Below are positions 54,343 through 63,696 of a stretch of 64,000 bases of DNA, one piece after another. The notes beneath the pieces are model-generated. The model ran no database searches and was not told where the DNA came from. It worked only from the letters and a program-made list of their open reading frames with translations. Both the position numbers and the translations under genes were made by a program. The DNA is from Synechococcus sp. CBW1108 (GTDB lineage: Bacteria; Cyanobacteriota; Cyanobacteriia; PCC-6307; Cyanobiaceae), in NCBI RefSeq assembly GCF_015840335.1, contig NZ_CP060395.1, positions 2,579,277 through 2,643,276 on the forward strand. The letters are read 5' to 3'. Every line of letters begins with the position of its first letter. The first letter of the stretch is position 1.

Positions 54343-54382
54343 CGATCAGCAGATCTGCCGCATAAGTGCAGCAGATCTACCT

Positions 54383-54396
54383 ATTTGCGCGCAAAT
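54383..54396. promoter_or_regulatory. Perfect 14-bp palindrome
   Basis: ATTTGCGCGCAAAT reads the same on both strands. It lies in an AT-rich gap after the rhomboid gene. A partial copy (ATATTTGCGCCCAT) occurs near 54449. It could be a binding site for a dimeric regulator of the small downstream gene; no T-run follows. Function not known. Confidence 0.35.
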
Positions 54397-54518
54397 GGTG
54401 TGCTTCGGCACAGACTTTCTGTCTGCCATGGCCCAAGGTCAGATCGACATATTTGCGCCCATGGATGGATTTCTGTCATTACTCTTGCCTTTGTCATTAC
54501 CTAAACAAAAGTAGGTAT

Positions 54519-54698
54519 TTGATAATTTTAAAACTCATTTATGCAGATAAAATTCTGCTTGAAAAGGTGCTCTTCCCCTTTGAGGAATGGTATTTTGACG
54601 CCCCGGTTGAGGCCCATGTGGAGCTCTGGAGCAATGGCCTATCTGGCGCAGAACTGCTAGATCGATTTGAGGCTGGCTCCCTTGCCAATGCCCTATAG
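54519..54698 (+). CDS. Small hypothetical protein, TTG start
   Basis: A 59-aa protein that reads LIILKLIYADKILLEKVLFPFEEWYFDAP, then VEAHVELWSNGLSGAELLDRFEAGS. It is acidic and partly amphipathic, and looks like a real small protein because of the coherent length and composition, but the ORF continues upstream through improbable sequence. A TTG at 54519 is the best start; no ATG is available. Not recognised. Confidence 0.4.
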   Translation: MIILKLIYADKILLEKVLFPFEEWYFDAPVEAHVELWSNGLSGAELLDRFEAGSLANAL

Positions 54699-54702
54699 GG
54701 GC

Positions 54703-54894
54703 CTATCCGGTAAGGGCAGTGCCGGCCTGATCGGCCTGGGCAAGCCGCTCGAGTACCAGTTGTAGATCCAGGTCGGTCAGTTCACCATTGGCTTGCCACT
54801 TCAGGCAGGTGCGGCCAAGGCAATTGAGCTGGGTCGGTACCAGGTTGCCTGGCCAGGGCTTTTGCTGGATTGGGCGGTGGGATGAGTTGGCCAT
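54703..54894 (-). CDS. Small hypothetical protein
   Basis: A 63-aa protein from ATG 54894: basic and polar N-terminal half, LNCLGRTCLKW with two Cys, then an acidic amphipathic helix (ELTDLDLQLVLERLAQADQAG). No family recognised. It converges with the small gene ending at 54698, 4 bp between stops. The evidence is only a plausible ORF with a good start. Confidence 0.4.
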   Translation of the reverse strand: MANSSHRPIQQKPWPGNLVPTQLNCLGRTCLKWQANGELTDLDLQLVLERLAQADQAGTALTG

Positions 54895-54937
54895 GGAGCT
54901 GGTGATATCCGATTTATTTATTATCAGCGAGTAGCCA

Positions 54938-54965
54938 CCCCCCCGGATGCCCCCATCCGGGGGGG
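54938..54965. promoter_or_regulatory. Very strong GC hairpin
   Basis: A 12-bp perfect stem, CCCCCCCGGATG with CATCCGGGGGGG, and a CCCC loop. It lies between two divergent small genes, upstream of the TerB-like gene. There is no T-run on either strand, so it is not a standard terminator. It may affect transcription or translation of the gene starting at 55054, or be a protein-binding site. Confidence 0.6.
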
Positions 54966-55053
54966 ATTGGCACCATTTCTGCACCCCTTTCCTGTTACGG
55001 CCGCTGCCTTTGCTGGCCAGTCTGGGCAGAATGGGATCCCTCTCCAAAAGCCC

Positions 55054-55563
55054 ATGGCCAGTGCCCATGATCGTCAGCTCGACCTGCTCAGGATCGTCTG
55101 CTGCGTGGCCTGGGCTGACGGGGAGGTCTCTGGGGAGGAAAGGCGGCTACTCGAAAAACTTGAAGCCCGCTATTTCATGGCTGGGGAGGAAACTGGCGGC
55201 AGTTCTGTTTCCAGCCAACTGGCCTCCTGGAGCCAGAACGGATTGAAGCTTGAAGACCTGATGGAGCGACTTGATTCTGTGGAGGACAGGCTGCTGGCGG
55301 TGAAATTGGCAAACATGGTTGCCCGGGTGAGCAAGCGTGCCGAAGACACTGACTTGATTAACCCACAGGAAAAGGCCCTCTATCGAGGGCTTGTGGAGGG
55401 GCTGGGCCTCAGTGAGAGCCAGATCCAGGAGGCGGAATGGGCCGCCGAACAGGAATTGGCAAGCGGCCGCAATGTATGGAGTTTGATAGGTGACGCCCTC
55501 TCTGGCCTGGGGGCCTGGCCCAGCTCCGAGATGCTGGAGAAGCCCGGTATCCAATGGCTCTGA
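55054..55563 (+). CDS. TerB-like (tellurite resistance/TerB fold) protein
   Basis: A 169-aa protein of mostly helices: LLRIVCCVAWADGEVSGEERRLLEKLEARYFMAG near the N terminus is the TerB metal-binding-type motif (AxADGxxxxxE), followed by LDSVEDRLLAVKLANMVARVSKRAEDTDLINPQEKALYRGL. TerB-fold proteins occur in stress and other contexts; tellurite resistance is not implied. The ATG at 55054 gives the proper start. The stop lies 18 bp before the convergent recQ stop. Confidence 0.7.
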   Translation: MASAHDRQLDLLRIVCCVAWADGEVSGEERRLLEKLEARYFMAGEETGGSSVSSQLASWSQNGLKLEDLMERLDSVEDRLLAVKLANMVARVSKRAEDTDLINPQEKALYRGLVEGLGLSESQIQEAEWAAEQELASGRNVWSLIGDALSGLGAWPSSEMLEKPGIQWL

Positions 55564-55581
55564 GTGCCAAACACAGGCCGA

Positions 55582-57462
55582 TCAGGTAGCCGCCGGGGGA
55601 TGGGGGTTCTGCCATTTGCCCAGGGCTTCGAGTAGGGACAGGCCGTAGCGCTCGAGTTTGACCTGGCCCACACCGCCTATCTGGCCAAGTTCCTCCAGGC
55701 AGCCTGGCCGCCGTTGGGCCACCTCTACCAGGGTGCGGTCATGGAAGACCACATAGGGGGGGACCCCCTGGTTGCTGGCCTGCTGTTTGCGCCAGGCCTT
55801 GAGCTGGTTCAGCAGCTCGCTATCGCCAGGCTCGAGTATGGCCGGTGCGGTGCCCCTTGCGCCGTCGGATTGGCGACCCCGGCTGCGCTCTTGGCTGCAC
55901 TCCCGGCTGGTTTGTGGCGGCAGGCGCAACTCCAGCCTCTCGTCCCCCCGCAACAGGCGTTTAACCCGCTCTCCCTCTGCGAAGGCCAGGGCGCCGTAGC
56001 GCTCCGGGTCAGCGCGGAGCAATTTCACCGCCACCAGCTGTCGAAACAGACTGCGCCACTGGCCGCGATCCAGCTCTTTGCCAACGCCATACACGCTCAG
56101 AGCGGCATGGCCCAGCTCCCTGATCCGTGCCGTATCAGCTCCGAGCAGTACATCGGTGAGATGGGCCGCCCCGAAGCGACTGTCGCAGCGATAGACGGCG
56201 GAGAGCGCCTTGCGGGCGGCTTCGGTGACATCCACTGCCGTAGACGGTTCAAGACAGGTGTCGCAGTTGCCGCAGGGGTCTGCCAATACCTCACCCAGGT
56301 GCTGCAGGAGCAGCTGGCGCCTGCAGGTACCAGCCTCCGTGAAGCCAATTAGGGCATCCAGCTTGCCGTGTTCAACCCGCTTCTGGGCCAGATCGGCATC
56401 GGATTCGTCAATGAACCGTCTCAACTGGGGCACATCCCCGCTGCCATGAACCATCCAGGCGAGCGCAGGCAGACCATCCCGGCCAGCCCGCCCCGTCTCC
56501 TGGTAATAGGCCTCCAGACTTTTGGGCAGGTCCAGATGGGCGACGAAGCGTACGTCTGGCTTATCTATACCCATGCCGAAGGCGATGGTGGCCACCACCA
56601 CCACGCCACTCTCGCGGCGAAAGCGATCGAGGGCTGAGTGCCTCACCTCGGCATCCAGGCCTGCGTGGTATGCAACCGCGTCATAACCAGCTGAGCGGAG
56701 CTCGAGGGCGAAGCGGTCAACCCGGTTGCGCGACCTGGCGTAGACAATGCCCGCCTCGCCCCGATGGTCGGCCAGGAGGGCCAGCAGCTGGCGCCGGGGG
56801 TTGTCCTTCTCGCGCAGGAGGTAGCGAATGTTGGGCCGATCGAAGCTGGCCAGAAATACGGCTCCCTGCTCCAGCTGGAGTCGTTTGCGGATCTCCTCCC
56901 TGGTGCGCGGATCGGCTGTGGCGGTGAGGGCCAGCCTGGGCACCGCCGGAAACTGGTCTGCCAACACGGCCAGTTGCAGGTATTCCGGTCGAAAATCATG
57001 GCCCCACTGGGAGACACAATGGGCCTCATCAATGGCAAATAGGGCCAGGGAAAGCTGGGCCAGGCGCCCCAGGGTGCTGCCTGAAAGCAGGCGCTCAGGG
57101 GATAGGTAGAGGAGGTCGAGTTGGCCAGCTTCGATGGCACTCCAGCTGGCCCGGGTTTCGGCGGCGGAACAGCCCGAGTGGATCGCCGCGGCACGCACAC
57201 CCGCCTGGAGCAGGGCCTCCACCTGGTCCTGCATCAGGGCGATCAGGGGTGAGACCACCACCGCAAGGCCAGCACGACACAGGGCCGGGATCTGGTAGCA
57301 AAGAGACTTGCCACCGCCAGTTGGCATCAACACCAGGGCAGACCCACCGGCCACCACGTGTTCGACGATCGCCTGCTGGGGACCGCGGAAAGCGTCGTAT
57401 CCAAAGACCTGACGCAATACCTGTTGCGGAGACGGCAGGGCCTCCGGGTTCGGCATCGACAT
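55582..57462 (-). CDS. recQ: RecQ-family ATP-dependent DNA helicase
   Basis: A 626-aa protein with Walker [18 protein letters not shown], motif Ia [20 protein letters not shown] box [20 protein letters not shown], motif VI-type [10 protein letters not shown], a Cys-rich zinc-binding region (CRRQLLL to CGNCDTC), RQC winged helix and a C-terminal HRDC domain ([30 protein letters not shown]). It unwinds DNA 3' to 5' in recombinational repair. ATG 57462 ([12 protein letters not shown]) is chosen; the ORF extends a few codons upstream. It follows pgi on the same strand with a 14-bp gap. Confidence 0.93.
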   Translation of the reverse strand: MSMPNPEALPSPQQVLRQVFGYDAFRGPQQAIVEHVVAGGSALVLMPTGGGKSLCYQIPALCRAGLAVVVSPLIALMQDQVEALLQAGVRAAAIHSGCSAAETRASWSAIEAGQLDLLYLSPERLLSGSTLGRLAQLSLALFAIDEAHCVSQWGHDFRPEYLQLAVLADQFPAVPRLALTATADPRTREEIRKRLQLEQGAVFLASFDRPNIRYLLREKDNPRRQLLALLADHRGEAGIVYARSRNRVDRFALELRSAGYDAVAYHAGLDAEVRHSALDRFRRESGVVVVATIAFGMGIDKPDVRFVAHLDLPKSLEAYYQETGRAGRDGLPALAWMVHGSGDVPQLRRFIDESDADLAQKRVEHGKLDALIGFTEAGTCRRQLLLQHLGEVLADPCGNCDTCLEPSTAVDVTEAARKALSAVYRCDSRFGAAHLTDVLLGADTARIRELGHAALSVYGVGKELDRGQWRSLFRQLVAVKLLRADPERYGALAFAEGERVKRLLRGDERLELRLPPQTSRECSQERSRGRQSDGARGTAPAILEPGDSELLNQLKAWRKQQASNQGVPPYVVFHDRTLVEVAQRRPGCLEELGQIGGVGQVKLERYGLSLLEALGKWQNPHPPAAT

Positions 57463-57476
57463 CGGGGCGGCCCTAC

Positions 57477-59072
57477 TCAGGCCCTGCCGAAGCTCATCGC
57501 CGCAGGTTGGGACCAATCGCCGCTTGCCCGGTAACCCCTTGGATTGGCGCAGAGATGGCGCAGGATCCAGAACAGGGGTTCTGGGCTACTGGTGCCGAGG
57601 GCGTGCTGTAGCTCCTGCAGGCTGCGGGTTTTGCCATCACCCAGCAGGGCTTCTAAGCGCTCCTGAAGGCCAAGAATCTCCGCGGCTGCCTTTTTGCCTG
57701 CTTCCACCCCAGGCTGGTCGTAGGCATTGACATTGACCAGCTCGGCATAGAGGCCTACCGCTCGCTCGAACAGGGCGATCAGGGCGCCCAACGCCCTTGC
57801 ATCGAAGCGGCGCAGGGTGATCGACATGCTCTGGCGCCCTCCTTCCATCAGGGCGGAGCGGGTGCCCTGGAGGAAACCGTCGAGGAAGTCGCCTGGAATT
57901 TCATCGCCAATCGGGGCTATGTCGCTGGGTTCCTCGAGGGCTTCAATGAAGGTCACAAAGAAGTTGTCAATGCCATCGCGCAGCTGTTGCACATAGGCGT
58001 GCTGGTCGGTGGAACCCTTGTTGCCGTAGACAGCGATGCCCTGGTGTACAACGTTCCCATTGCGGTCCAGTTTCTTGCCCAGGCTCTCCATCACCAGTTG
58101 CTGGAGGTAGCGACTGAACACTTCGAGCCGGTCCCGGTAGGGCAGGACCACCATGTCCCGTTTGCCTTCGCCATGGCCTGCCACATACCAGGAGGCGGCC
58201 ATCAGGGCTGCCGGATTGCGGCGCAGGTCCGGGACCCGGGTGACGCAATCCATCTGGGCTGCTCCTGCCAGGAAGCCGCGGATGTCTGCCCCAATCAGGG
58301 CACCGGGCAGCAGGCCAACCGCACTGGTGATGCTCGTGCGCCCTCCCACCCAATCGAACATGTCGAAGCGGCGCAACCACTCACCGGAGACGGCCAGTTT
58401 GTCAAGTTTGCTATCCACCATGGTCACGGCCACGGCTTGACCCGCCCATTGACCCCCGCGGGCCTCAAGCCTTGCCTGGGCCTGCTCCATGCTGATGTGG
58501 GGCTCGGGAGTGCCACCCGACTTGCTCACCACCACTACCAAGGTGGTACTCAGGTGACTGTCGAGGGAAGCCAGGGTGCGGCTCATCCCCGCCGGGTCGA
58601 CGTTGTCAAAGAAGTGAAAGGGCAGTCCCACGCCTGCGTCCTGCAGGGCCCTCACCATCAGCAGGGGCCCCAGCCCCGAGCCCCCGATACCGATCCAGAG
58701 CACGTCGGTAAATGGCTGGCCGTTGGGGGCCAGGAGGCTGCCCTCCAGAATGGCCTGGCCGAAGGCTTCAATCCGCTCCAGCTCAGCCTCAATGTGATGG
58801 CTGATTGCCGCTTCCGGAGCCAGCTCAGGCTTGCGCAGCCAGTAGTGGCCCACCTGCCGCTGTTCATCAGCATTGGCTATGGCACCGGCCTCCAGGGCCT
58901 CCATCGCTGCAAAGGCCTGGTTGAAGCGGGGGGAAAGGCTGTCGAGGTCCGCCTGGCCGATAGCCATGCGACTGACGTCCAGCCAGATACCGAGGTCGGC
59001 TTCGTACCAGAGCAGCTCGCAGAACCGCTGCCACTGGGTTTCTGCGCTGGAGCCATTGAAATTGGCGAGCAT
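57477..59072 (-). CDS. pgi: Glucose-6-phosphate isomerase
   Basis: A 531-aa protein. It has [24 protein letters not shown] at the N terminus, [22 protein letters not shown] (PGI signature with catalytic residues), and [12 protein letters not shown] with the C-terminal [14 protein letters not shown]. It interconverts glucose-6-phosphate and fructose-6-phosphate. The ATG at 59072 (MLANFNGSS) is chosen. The 3' end precedes recQ, and both are on the minus strand. Confidence 0.95.
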   Translation of the reverse strand: MLANFNGSSAETQWQRFCELLWYEADLGIWLDVSRMAIGQADLDSLSPRFNQAFAAMEALEAGAIANADEQRQVGHYWLRKPELAPEAAISHHIEAELERIEAFGQAILEGSLLAPNGQPFTDVLWIGIGGSGLGPLLMVRALQDAGVGLPFHFFDNVDPAGMSRTLASLDSHLSTTLVVVVSKSGGTPEPHISMEQAQARLEARGGQWAGQAVAVTMVDSKLDKLAVSGEWLRRFDMFDWVGGRTSITSAVGLLPGALIGADIRGFLAGAAQMDCVTRVPDLRRNPAALMAASWYVAGHGEGKRDMVVLPYRDRLEVFSRYLQQLVMESLGKKLDRNGNVVHQGIAVYGNKGSTDQHAYVQQLRDGIDNFFVTFIEALEEPSDIAPIGDEIPGDFLDGFLQGTRSALMEGGRQSMSITLRRFDARALGALIALFERAVGLYAELVNVNAYDQPGVEAGKKAAAEILGLQERLEALLGDGKTRSLQELQHALGTSSPEPLFWILRHLCANPRGYRASGDWSQPAAMSFGRA

Positions 59073-59220
59073 GGCGTTGCGGCTCAAGCCGCTCACGATG
59101 CCAAAACTTAGGGCTGAATCTCCCCCAACACCAAGCCATGGGCCGAAGTGGGGGCCGTTCTGTTGCAACTTAGGGGTCAGGGAAAATTGCGTATGCTCGA
59201 ATTACTTCATTTGGTTACGG

Positions 59221-60024
59221 GTGCGATTCGCCAGAGCCCTCCATCAGCGTCGCTTCGGCCTGGTCGCCCTTCTGGTTGGCCTGGCTGCCATCCCCTTTGC
59301 GGTCACCCCCAAACGCCAGCTGCTGCTGCTCGACCCAGGCCTTAGCGGCAGCATTAGCACCCCTGTAGGGGAGGGCGAAGCCTACGATCCACTGCGGTTT
59401 TCAGCGGCCGAGCTGCTCGAGTTGAAGCGTCGCTTTGGCGTGCATGGCCCCCAGCCCCGCCTGGCCCAGCTCTTCACCAGCGGCATTGACCAACTGGAGC
59501 CCTTGCGCACCCACACCCTCGGGCGGATTGCCGATCTGCGGCCGCTGATCATCGCCGAGTGCCGCCGCCAGCGGGTCAATCCGATGTTGGTTGCTGCCGT
59601 GCTGTTCGACGAAATGCGCCATGCCAAGCCCGGCGAGGACATTCCGCTGGCGGCCCATTCCGGCCTTTTCAGCACCCACGGCCCGGCCCAGCTAGGGCTT
59701 GGCGAGCTGGTCCATCAGGGGCTGCTCAAAGAGAATGCATCCGAGGCAGAAATCAGCCAGGCCCGCACTGAGCTGCTGGATCCGCAGCGGAACGTTATTT
59801 TGCTAGTTGGAAAATTCGCGCGACTCAGCCGCGAACTCAACCTGCCCGAGCGCACCCTTGAGGCCAGCAGCAGCCAGCGGGATGCCAAGGCCCTCGCCAC
59901 CCTGGCCTACCTGCACAACGGCAAACTCGACTATCCAAGACGCATCCTGCGCACGATGCAGGACCCCGAGTTGCACGCCCTGATGTACGCCAGCCGCAAG
60001 CAACCCCCTGCCCCACTGATCTGA
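59221..60024 (+). CDS. Membrane-anchored lysozyme-fold-like protein
   Basis: A 267-aa protein from GTG 59221. An N-terminal membrane helix (FGLVALLVGLAAIPFAV) is followed by an extracytoplasmic helical domain: PLIIAECRRQRVNPMLVAAVLFDEMRHAKPGEDIPLA, then SGLFSTHGPAQLGLGELVHQGLLK. The DExxR and GPAQLGLGEL arrangement resembles lytic transglycosylase-type lysozyme folds. Family not confirmed. It is divergent from pgi and converges with the amidase gene. Confidence 0.45.
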   Translation: MRFARALHQRRFGLVALLVGLAAIPFAVTPKRQLLLLDPGLSGSISTPVGEGEAYDPLRFSAAELLELKRRFGVHGPQPRLAQLFTSGIDQLEPLRTHTLGRIADLRPLIIAECRRQRVNPMLVAAVLFDEMRHAKPGEDIPLAAHSGLFSTHGPAQLGLGELVHQGLLKENASEAEISQARTELLDPQRNVILLVGKFARLSRELNLPERTLEASSSQRDAKALATLAYLHNGKLDYPRRILRTMQDPELHALMYASRKQPPAPLI

Positions 60025-60063
60025 GCCAATACTTCACAGATCCCAGATTCAACGCGCCAAGCT

Positions 60064-60942
60064 TCAACGCCTACAGAGCAGGCCGAGGTTCTGAAGCCGC
60101 TGCTGCAGGGCCTGCCAGTTGAAACTACGGGGGTCCGCCCGCTCGCCACCGAGATCCACGGCTCGGTGGGTGGTGATGTTTGCGGCGGGGATCCCATAGC
60201 GCCGCATCCAACTGGCCAGCTGGGCGGCGAGGGCGTCGTACTGGACGGCGGAATAGCCACTGTGGGATGGGTCGCTGTCCTCCCCGTCGAGGGGCGTTTC
60301 CAGGCTGATGTGCAGGGCGAAATTGTTGACCGAGCCGCCCACCTTGGCATTGGTCTTGACCCAGCGACCATTAAAAGCAGAATTGCCCGCACCAAAGGCC
60401 CGCTTGGCTGGATCGAGCACCTGCACGATCGCACCATTCTCACCAATCAGGCTGTGGTAGCTGACCTGGTCCTCATCGCGGGGATGGGGGGTAGTGAAGG
60501 TGTTAATGGCCGATCCGATCCCGTAGACCGTCTCGTGCAGGACGACCAACTGGGGGGTGGGGTCAACCGGGTTGCCGTAGGCATCAAGGCTGAACCGTTC
60601 GCCGTAATTGGTCGGGTGAATTCGCACCTGTACCGGCGAGGTCTCCACCTGACCCACCAGCTGGTGCAGCTTCTTACCTTGGCTTGGATCCGTGATCGCG
60701 CAGCTGGAGCGCAGGGGGGACTGCCAGCTGGGATGGGGCGGGGGCCCTGGGGCCCTCCTGCGTCCTGGCTCAGGGGAGGCGGGGGGTTGGCGCATCTCCT
60801 CCAGCAGTTCAAGCAGGCTGGGATTGCCGCTGCGCTCCCCGGTCTGGGGAGTCATGTCACGGGCCAGCCAGCCCAGGCCGCCTAGTAACACCAAGCCAGC
60901 TGCTGAAACGCAAACCAACAGGGGCCTGGGCACGGATCTCAC
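60064..60942 (-). CDS. N-acetylmuramoyl-L-alanine amidase (Amidase_2 type)
   Basis: A 292-aa protein: an N-terminal membrane helix (PLLVCVSAAGLVLLGGLGWLA), a Pro-rich linker (about 50-80) and an amidase domain with VVLHETVYGIG (zinc-ligand His), SYHSLIGENGAIVQVLDPAKRAFGAGNSAF, FALHISLETP and ITTHRAVDLGGERADP (zinc-ligand His and Asp). This matches AmiD/PGRP-type amidases that cleave the MurNAc-Ala bond. A GTG at 60942 overlaps the M61 peptidase stop codon as GTGA; TTG 60963 is less likely. Confidence 0.85.
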   Translation of the reverse strand: MRSVPRPLLVCVSAAGLVLLGGLGWLARDMTPQTGERSGNPSLLELLEEMRQPPASPEPGRRRAPGPPPHPSWQSPLRSSCAITDPSQGKKLHQLVGQVETSPVQVRIHPTNYGERFSLDAYGNPVDPTPQLVVLHETVYGIGSAINTFTTPHPRDEDQVSYHSLIGENGAIVQVLDPAKRAFGAGNSAFNGRWVKTNAKVGGSVNNFALHISLETPLDGEDSDPSHSGYSAVQYDALAAQLASWMRRYGIPAANITTHRAVDLGGERADPRSFNWQALQQRLQNLGLLCRR

Positions 60943-62672
60943 GGCGCTTCCAGGGTCAACCAACGAAGACGTTGCTGCGCCATGGTCTCAGTCCCATCAG
61001 GGTCTAGCAAGAGGCTCCAAGCCACCGGGGCGGGTGGATCTGGGGTGATGGTGGCCGTGCGTACAAGTCCATCGCGACTGAACAGCAGTTGACGGGCCCG
61101 CGGAGATTCCCCAGCCGTCACCATCGCAAGGGCATCCTCTGGGGTTCGCAGCCTGATCCCATCGAGTGCCAACCATTCATCCCCAACAGTCAGGCCAGCC
61201 CGGGCGGCCGGCCCATCCCGCTGCACCCCCCCGGCGCAGGGCGCACCCGTGCCTGAATCCAGCCGGCAGCCGAGCTCCTGGCTCGCGCCCAGCGTGACCT
61301 TCAGGCCCAGGCCCACATCGGCCAGGTAGTTGGCCAGGGGTGGGTCCCCATCGCCGGCCAACCAGGTGGGCAGCAGTTCGGCCAGATCGGGAGCATGGCG
61401 GGTAAATGCTGCGATCAGGTCGGCCTCGCGGTAGCCCCGCCCCACAGCACCGTGGCTGCTCCAGAGCTCCCGCAGAATCACGGGCAGGCAGCTGCCGGCG
61501 CGGCGCAGGTGCAGATCTAGAACCAGAGCCAGTACTGCCCCCTTTAGGTAATAACTGATCTGACTGTTGGCGGAAAAGGCATCGGGTCGATAGAGCTTCA
61601 CCCAGGCCTCCTCACTGCTGGCACGCAGGCTCTGGATGCGGCGGCCCGGGCTCAGCAGATAGCGGCTCAGGTCTGCGCCCAGATCCTCGATGACCTCGGC
61701 TTCGGTACAGCAACCGGCAGTGAGCGGCAGCAGCCGGTCGACATAGCTGGTGATGCCTTCAGCAAACCAGAGACTGGGAACCACCACGGCCTGGTCGTAG
61801 CGGTAGGGAGTGAGTTCGGCGGGCCTCAGCCGACGCACGTTCCACTGGTGCAGGTATTCGTGGGCGGCCAACTGCAACAACTTGCGGCGCCCCTCCGGCC
61901 GGGCTAGGGCGCGGCGACCGAACTGCAGCACCGTGCTCAGGTCATGTTCCAGGCCGCCATAGCCAGCGTCGCTGAGATGGAGCACAAACAGGTAGTGGGC
62001 GGCGGCAGGGCGGTCCACGCCCATCAGGCGGCAGCAGGCCAGGCAGACCGATTCAAGGTGTTTGAGCCAGTGGGGATCGCTCTCAACCAGTTCGCAGCCC
62101 TCCAGCACCGGGCCCCAGCTCACCCAGCGGTGGGGCACACCGGCAACACTGAAGGAGTGGCAGCGGTGTGGCCCCACCTCGATCGGCGTATCCACCAGCT
62201 GGTCGAAGTTCTGGGCTAGCCAGCCGCCACCCGGATCCTCGGCCAGGGGCACGAAGGCCTGCCAACTCGGCGGCAGGTTGAGCTGGAGCCGATGGCAGGA
62301 CCAGCGCTCCCCCTCAATCTCCAGGGCCACGGCCGCCAGCGCCAGGAAGCCGTGCTCGCCGTTGAGGTGGCAGGTACGCACCGTCAACTCTGCCGCCAGG
62401 AGCGTGTAGCTGATCTCGATGGGCTGGAGGCTGGACAATTCCAGCTGCCAGCTACTGGGCGTGAGCCTCCTGAGCGGCAGGACGGACCCTCCCTGCCCAA
62501 CCTGCCTCACCTCAAGCCCCTCCAGCTGGCGAACGTAGTCGCGGATCAGGTAAGAGCCTGGCGTCCAGCTGGGCAGGGAAAAAACGAGCCTGCCCTGTCG
62601 TGGCCGATGGCTGATCCGGACCCGCACCAGGTGCTGGTGGCAGGCGGTGAGATCGAGATTCAGCTCTGGCAC
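60939..62672 (-). CDS. M61-family peptidase (glycyl aminopeptidase type) with PDZ
   Basis: A 577-aa protein. The N-terminal beta domain (FSLPSWTPGSYLIRDYVRQLE) is typical of M61. The catalytic zinc motif is LAAHEYLHQWNVRRLRP (HExxH, about residue 270), and LWFAEGITSYVDRL supplies the third ligand. A C-terminal PDZ domain (GPAARAGLTVGDEWLALDGIRL) follows. It lacks an obvious signal peptide. The start is GTG 62672. It lies in the order DUF1257, M61, amidase, all minus strand. Confidence 0.9.
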   Translation of the reverse strand: MPELNLDLTACHQHLVRVRISHRPRQGRLVFSLPSWTPGSYLIRDYVRQLEGLEVRQVGQGGSVLPLRRLTPSSWQLELSSLQPIEISYTLLAAELTVRTCHLNGEHGFLALAAVALEIEGERWSCHRLQLNLPPSWQAFVPLAEDPGGGWLAQNFDQLVDTPIEVGPHRCHSFSVAGVPHRWVSWGPVLEGCELVESDPHWLKHLESVCLACCRLMGVDRPAAAHYLFVLHLSDAGYGGLEHDLSTVLQFGRRALARPEGRRKLLQLAAHEYLHQWNVRRLRPAELTPYRYDQAVVVPSLWFAEGITSYVDRLLPLTAGCCTEAEVIEDLGADLSRYLLSPGRRIQSLRASSEEAWVKLYRPDAFSANSQISYYLKGAVLALVLDLHLRRAGSCLPVILRELWSSHGAVGRGYREADLIAAFTRHAPDLAELLPTWLAGDGDPPLANYLADVGLGLKVTLGASQELGCRLDSGTGAPCAGGVQRDGPAARAGLTVGDEWLALDGIRLRTPEDALAMVTAGESPRARQLLFSRDGLVRTATITPDPPAPVAWSLLLDPDGTETMAQQRLRWLTLEAP

Positions 62673-62697
62673 GGCAGGGCTCCAGGCGGGGCGGGGC

Positions 62698-63042
62698 TCA
62701 GGTGCTCACGCTCACTTGAGTCCCGGCGCAGAGGGTGGAGGCTTGCCGCAGGGCCATTTCAGCTGCGTAGCGGCGGGTGATGCGGCCCAGCAGCTGCTGC
62801 AACTCCTGGGCGCGGCTGAGCCGCTGCAGGTCGGCCACCAGGGCGAGGGAACCATCGCCCTGGCGCATCCAGCCCAGTCTCTCCCCGCCAACCAGGCAAA
62901 CCTGCAACAGCACCTGTTGGGCCTCATCTGCAAATCCCGGAACCGTTCCACCCCACTGGGGCGAGAGCTTCAGGGCCTCCAGGCTGGAAGCAAGTCCCTC
63001 GGCATCGCGCAGCACGGTTGGCAGGATGGAGAGGTGGGACAA
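62698..63042 (-). CDS. DUF1257 (Ycf35-like) protein
   Basis: A 114-aa protein starting MSHLSILPTVLRDAEGLASSLEALKL, with a mid region (VCLVGGERLGWMRQGDGSLALVADLQ) and LGRITRRYAAEMAL at the C terminus. It matches the DUF1257/Ycf35 pattern of cyanobacteria and algal plastids. No function is established. It begins 6 bp from the divergent purN start, and the M61 gene follows after 25 bp. Confidence 0.7.
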   Translation of the reverse strand: MSHLSILPTVLRDAEGLASSLEALKLSPQWGGTVPGFADEAQQVLLQVCLVGGERLGWMRQGDGSLALVADLQRLSRAQELQQLLGRITRRYAAEMALRQASTLCAGTQVSVST

Positions 63043-63048
63043 GGCTCA

Positions 63049-63696
63049 ATGACCGCTTCCTTAGAACCTAGCGATCATGGACAGGCAGTCCAGTGGCCGT
63101 TGCCACCGGATGGGGTTCTTGCCTCGATGCCCCTGCGGCTGGGGGTGATGGCCTCCGGCGCCGGGAGCAATTTCGAGGCATTGGTTGATTGTTTCCGTCA
63201 CGGCAGCCTTTGCGGTGAGGTGGCGCTGCTGGTTGTGAATAATCGCGATTGCGGTGCCCAGAAGCGGGCCGAACGGCTGGGCATTCCGTGGGAACTCCAC
63301 GACCACCGGCTCCAGCCAAACCGTGAACAACTCGATCAGGCTCTGGTGCAGGCCTTCAGGATCGCCTCGGTGGATTTGGTGGTGATGGCTGGCTGGATGC
63401 GGGTCGTCACCCCGATCCTTATTGGCGCCTTCCCCAACCGGCTGATTAACATTCACCCCTCCCTGTTGCCGAGCTTTCGCGGCCTCGATGCGGTGGGCCA
63501 GGCCCTGGCGGCGGGAGTCACCCTGGCGGGGTGCACGGCCCACCTGGTCAGCGAGGAGGTGGATGCGGGCCGCATCCTCGTGCAGGCGGCCGTGCCCGTG
63601 CTCAGTGGCGATGACCACGCCAGCCTCAGTCGACGCATCCAGGTGCAGGAGCATCGGATCCTGCCGGTGGCGGTAGCACTCGCCGCTCAGGGGTAA
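63049..63696 (+). CDS. purN: Phosphoribosylglycinamide formyltransferase
   Basis: A 215-aa PurN. The core reads LGVMASGAGSNFEALVD, ALLVVNNRDCGAQKRAERLGIPW, the catalytic region INIHPSLLPSFRG (HxxLLPxF) with the conserved His in GCTAHLVSEEVDAG. It transfers formyl from 10-formyl-THF to GAR in purine synthesis. ATG 63049 is the longer start; ATG 63127 (MPLRLGVMASG) also gives a normal PurN. The 3' end overlaps the convergent argC stop by 10 bp. Confidence 0.95.
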   Translation: MTASLEPSDHGQAVQWPLPPDGVLASMPLRLGVMASGAGSNFEALVDCFRHGSLCGEVALLVVNNRDCGAQKRAERLGIPWELHDHRLQPNREQLDQALVQAFRIASVDLVVMAGWMRVVTPILIGAFPNRLINIHPSLLPSFRGLDAVGQALAAGVTLAGCTAHLVSEEVDAGRILVQAAVPVLSGDDHASLSRRIQVQEHRILPVAVALAAQG

